Part shown: positions 61,951 through 64,000 of the stretch, in pieces
How positions within the stretch are numbered: the stretch's first letter is position 1
Layout of the letters: every line of letters begins with the position of its first letter
Source: Carettochelys insculpta
Taxonomy: Eukaryota > Chordata > Testudines > Carettochelyidae
Direction: 5' to 3'
Assembly: GCF_033958435.1 (NCBI RefSeq)
Contig: NC_134138.1
Span: 208,143,298 to 208,207,297, forward strand
DNA: 64,000 nt
Notes under the pieces: model-generated
Told to the model about the DNA's origin: nothing
The model's input: the letters and a program-made list of their open reading frames with translations, nothing else
Database searches by the model: none
Translations under genes and position numbers: made by a program

Positions 61951-63102
61951 TCATTGGGGTCCACAGGCAAAGCTCTCCTGGAGGGCCTCCCAGATCCACA
62001 GCCTGTCACATTGGGCTTGGTGGTCAGGGGCCATACCTGGCTGTTTGTACCTGGGGCTGGCCTTGGGCATCCACCTGGGGAGGAAGGCCTCCTCCTTTTC
62101 CTCCACAACGTTGTGGAGGGCACAGCATGCTCCCACATTGTAGGGGACATCGTGCACCTTAACGTCCAGGCAGTTGAGGAAACACCTGAACTGCACCTTC
62201 AGGCGGCCAAAGGCACGCTATAGGACAGCATACCCAGTTGGGGCCACCATTGAACACGTCCTGGCTGGGGGCTGAGTGGCTGGTGTACCACCACCTGAGC
62301 CAGGGGTGGAGAGGTTAGGCTGTATCCAACACCATGCACAATGGCATGGTGATATTCCCAACTGGAAGCTCCATGAAGGGACTGGAGTTGCCGAAGACTA
62401 ATGCATCATGGGCCCAGCCTGACCAGCCCACACCGACATCCATGAACCATCCCCTGTGGTGCCCCAGGGCCTGCAGCATGACTGAGTGTTTGCCTTTCCT
62501 GTTAATATAGCAGGCCGTGCTGTGGTCTGGGGCATGGATGGTGATGTGGGTGCCATCGATGGCACCGAAACAGTAGGGGAAGCTTAGGGTGGTGAATCCA
62601 GTGATGCCTGCGTCCGGGTACCCGGCGCAGACAACCCTCCGGATCAGTATAGCATTGATTACCCTCATGACCTGCATGGTACAGAGACCAGACACACTCA
62701 TGAGTGTGTGGCCTCTGACCTCAGCGGGGTTCCCTGGCCCCTCCCGGCCTTTTACTCTCCACACCTTTGCACCTCTGATCCCAGTCTCTGAGGGTCCCCC
62801 TTGCCTGGGAGACTCGCTCACTCCCCATGGTGGGTCTGTGAGCCAAGCATACCTTATCTCCATGAGGATAGCTCTGACAGTTGACTTGCCCACCCCAAAT
62901 TGTTGTCCCATGGAGTGGTAGCTGTCCAGGGTGGCCAGCTTTCACACTGAGCTGGAGACCCCTTCTTGAGGGTGAAAGTGGGCCACATGCAGGTGTCCTG
63001 GCTTTGGAGGGTGGGGGTGAGCCAGCGGCGGAGCTCCAGAAATGTCTCCTTCCTCATGCAGAAGTTCTGGAGCCACTGTAGGTCATCCCTCTTGCCCATC
63101 AC
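61951..63102 (-). pseudogene. Harbinger DDE nuclease (HARBI1-like transposase), broken
   Basis: HARBI1-family nuclease, RNase H-like fold with a DDE triad. Minus-strand order: an N-terminal segment MMGKRDDLQWLQNF..FLELRRWL (from 63102); a helix-turn-helix like MGQQFGVGKSTVRAILMEI (from 62911); an apparent intron 62852-62672 with GT/AG borders; RVVCAGYPDAGITGF; GAIDGTHI with the first Asp at 62557-62555; YINRKGKHSVMLQAL; WSGWAHDALVF with the second Asp at 62407-62405; then a TAA at 62317-62315. Reading on, the protein continues as PLHPWLRWWYTSHSAPSQ. After a frameshift the third-acid region reads stop-RAFGRLK: the codon expected to be Glu is TAG (62220-62218). It ends with ACCALHNVVEEKEEAF. 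Clearly inactive. Confidence 0.88.
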
Positions 63103-64000
63103 CAGTCAGTCCCACCATTCCAAACTGGTAGAGTAGTGCCAAATGTGCCTGCTCGCCTGGGTAGAGGAGGGGCAAGGCCAGGGCCCCTAGGAGGCTGTCA
63201 TCCTTCGCCCTGATGGGTGGTCTTTCCAACTGGAGGAGATGGAGTGTGTCTGCAATCACTGTGGCCAACATGGATGCCACATACATGGCCGGAGTGGATG
63301 TGGTGCTGGCCTGGGAGCCTTTGTGGGTCCATAGCTATCAGCTTCTAGTCCCTGCTCCAGCTCTGTTGTGCTTTGTGTATCAAGGCAGGCCTCACCGTGT
63401 GCAGGAAGGGGTGTTTGGGAGGGCCCCTTTAAGGGAGTGCCTGGCCAGAGCTCCTGGAAGGGCTTGCCATGCAACCCCATCTGTGGTATTTCCTGGCCTG
63501 TTCTTTTGAAAAGGTGGCTGGGGCTGTGTGGTCGCTTTCTCAATCTCCTTTTTGTGTGTGGCTGTGATCTTTTGAAAGAGGTTTTTTGGAAGAGATCTTC
63601 CAGAAGAACTTCTTTTGAAGGACCACTATAGTGTAGATGTAGCCTAAGTGGCTGAATAACCCCAGCCTATCACAGCCTAACTGCAGGCACCCATTAAAAA
63701 ATGTAGTGGCCAAAGTGTCAGTAGTATGTCAGTTATGTGTTATTACCTTGATTGGAAATTCAGCACTCCTCTTCGGAGCTGCCATAAGCACAGGTGATCC
63801 TGAACTAAGATGCAGAGGAATCAATATCTATATATTAGCTCCAGCTAAGTATAAGAAAGAATTATATGTCCTCCTGAGAGAGGAAGAAATGAGGGTCTGG
63901 AACAGAAGAGTCCTGAGGGAAAAGCCTAAGAACGGCCAGCATTGGAAGAAAACTGTTTGTTGTTTCAGTTGCCAACAAACCCACATTTCAAGAATAAGGT

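Larger units (their letters stand above)
59688..63644. mobile_element. Full-length Harbinger (PIF) transposon, inactive
   Basis: A 3957-base element. The left end is gtctacatctgcgctag and the right end, on the minus strand, ggctacatctacactatag. TAA flanks both sides (59685-59687 and 63645-63647), the 3-base TWA duplication of PIF/Harbinger. Subterminal regions have short TTTTGAA/TTCCAAAA-type motifs (59710-59880; 63500-63625). Inside are a plus-strand Myb/SANT-like gene and a minus-strand DDE nuclease gene, facing each other, the two genes required for Harbinger movement. Both carry stops and frameshifts, so the copy is not autonomous now. Confidence 0.92.

Overview
The window is vertebrate nuclear DNA, most likely from a turtle or another non-avian reptile. 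This rests on an intron-rich gene with GT/AG splice sites, a CpG-island promoter, CR1 LINEs, tRNA-derived SINEs (one with a CR1-like tail), hAT, Tigger-like and Harbinger DNA transposons, and no bacterial-style gene packing. The species is an inference from repeat style; no repeat library was searched.

One gene is firmly recognised: UBE2E2 (E2 ubiquitin-conjugating enzyme), on the minus strand. Its non-coding first exon lies in a CpG island (donor at 21143/21142). Exon 2 (15580-15392) carries the start codon and 58 whole codons. Exon 3 (3940-3890) is a 51-base exon for the start of the UBC fold. The catalytic exons are not in the window and should lie beyond position 1. So positions 1 to about 21.3 kb are the 5' part of UBE2E2, mostly intron, with a CR1 copy at 13.3-14.8 kb split by a palindromic MITE.

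From about 21.3 to 64 kb the sequence is upstream or intergenic DNA. It starts with a G-rich minisatellite beside the promoter. After that it is mostly old transposon debris: GC-rich hAT-type remnants (25.5-27.0, 45.2-46.2, 54.8-55.1, 56.7-57.8 and 59.0-59.5 kb), Tigger-like elements, SINEs, CR1 and LTR-like fragments, and two palindromic MITEs at 34.7 and 50.3 kb. A possible terminal coding exon of an unrecognised gene lies at 53.67-53.85 kb. A possible coiled-coil fragment of a retroelement lies at 48.0 kb.

The most coherent mobile system is at 59.69-63.64 kb: a 3957-base Harbinger (PIF) transposon with both terminal inverted repeats, a TAA target duplication, and its two usual genes, a Myb/SANT-like DNA-binding protein and a DDE nuclease. 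Both genes are broken, and the third catalytic codon is an amber stop. The three palindromic MITEs (13.57, 34.68 and 50.29 kb) end in near-identical GGSYWYRTCTACAC-type tips with 3-base flanking duplications. They may therefore have been moved by a Harbinger transposase of this kind.
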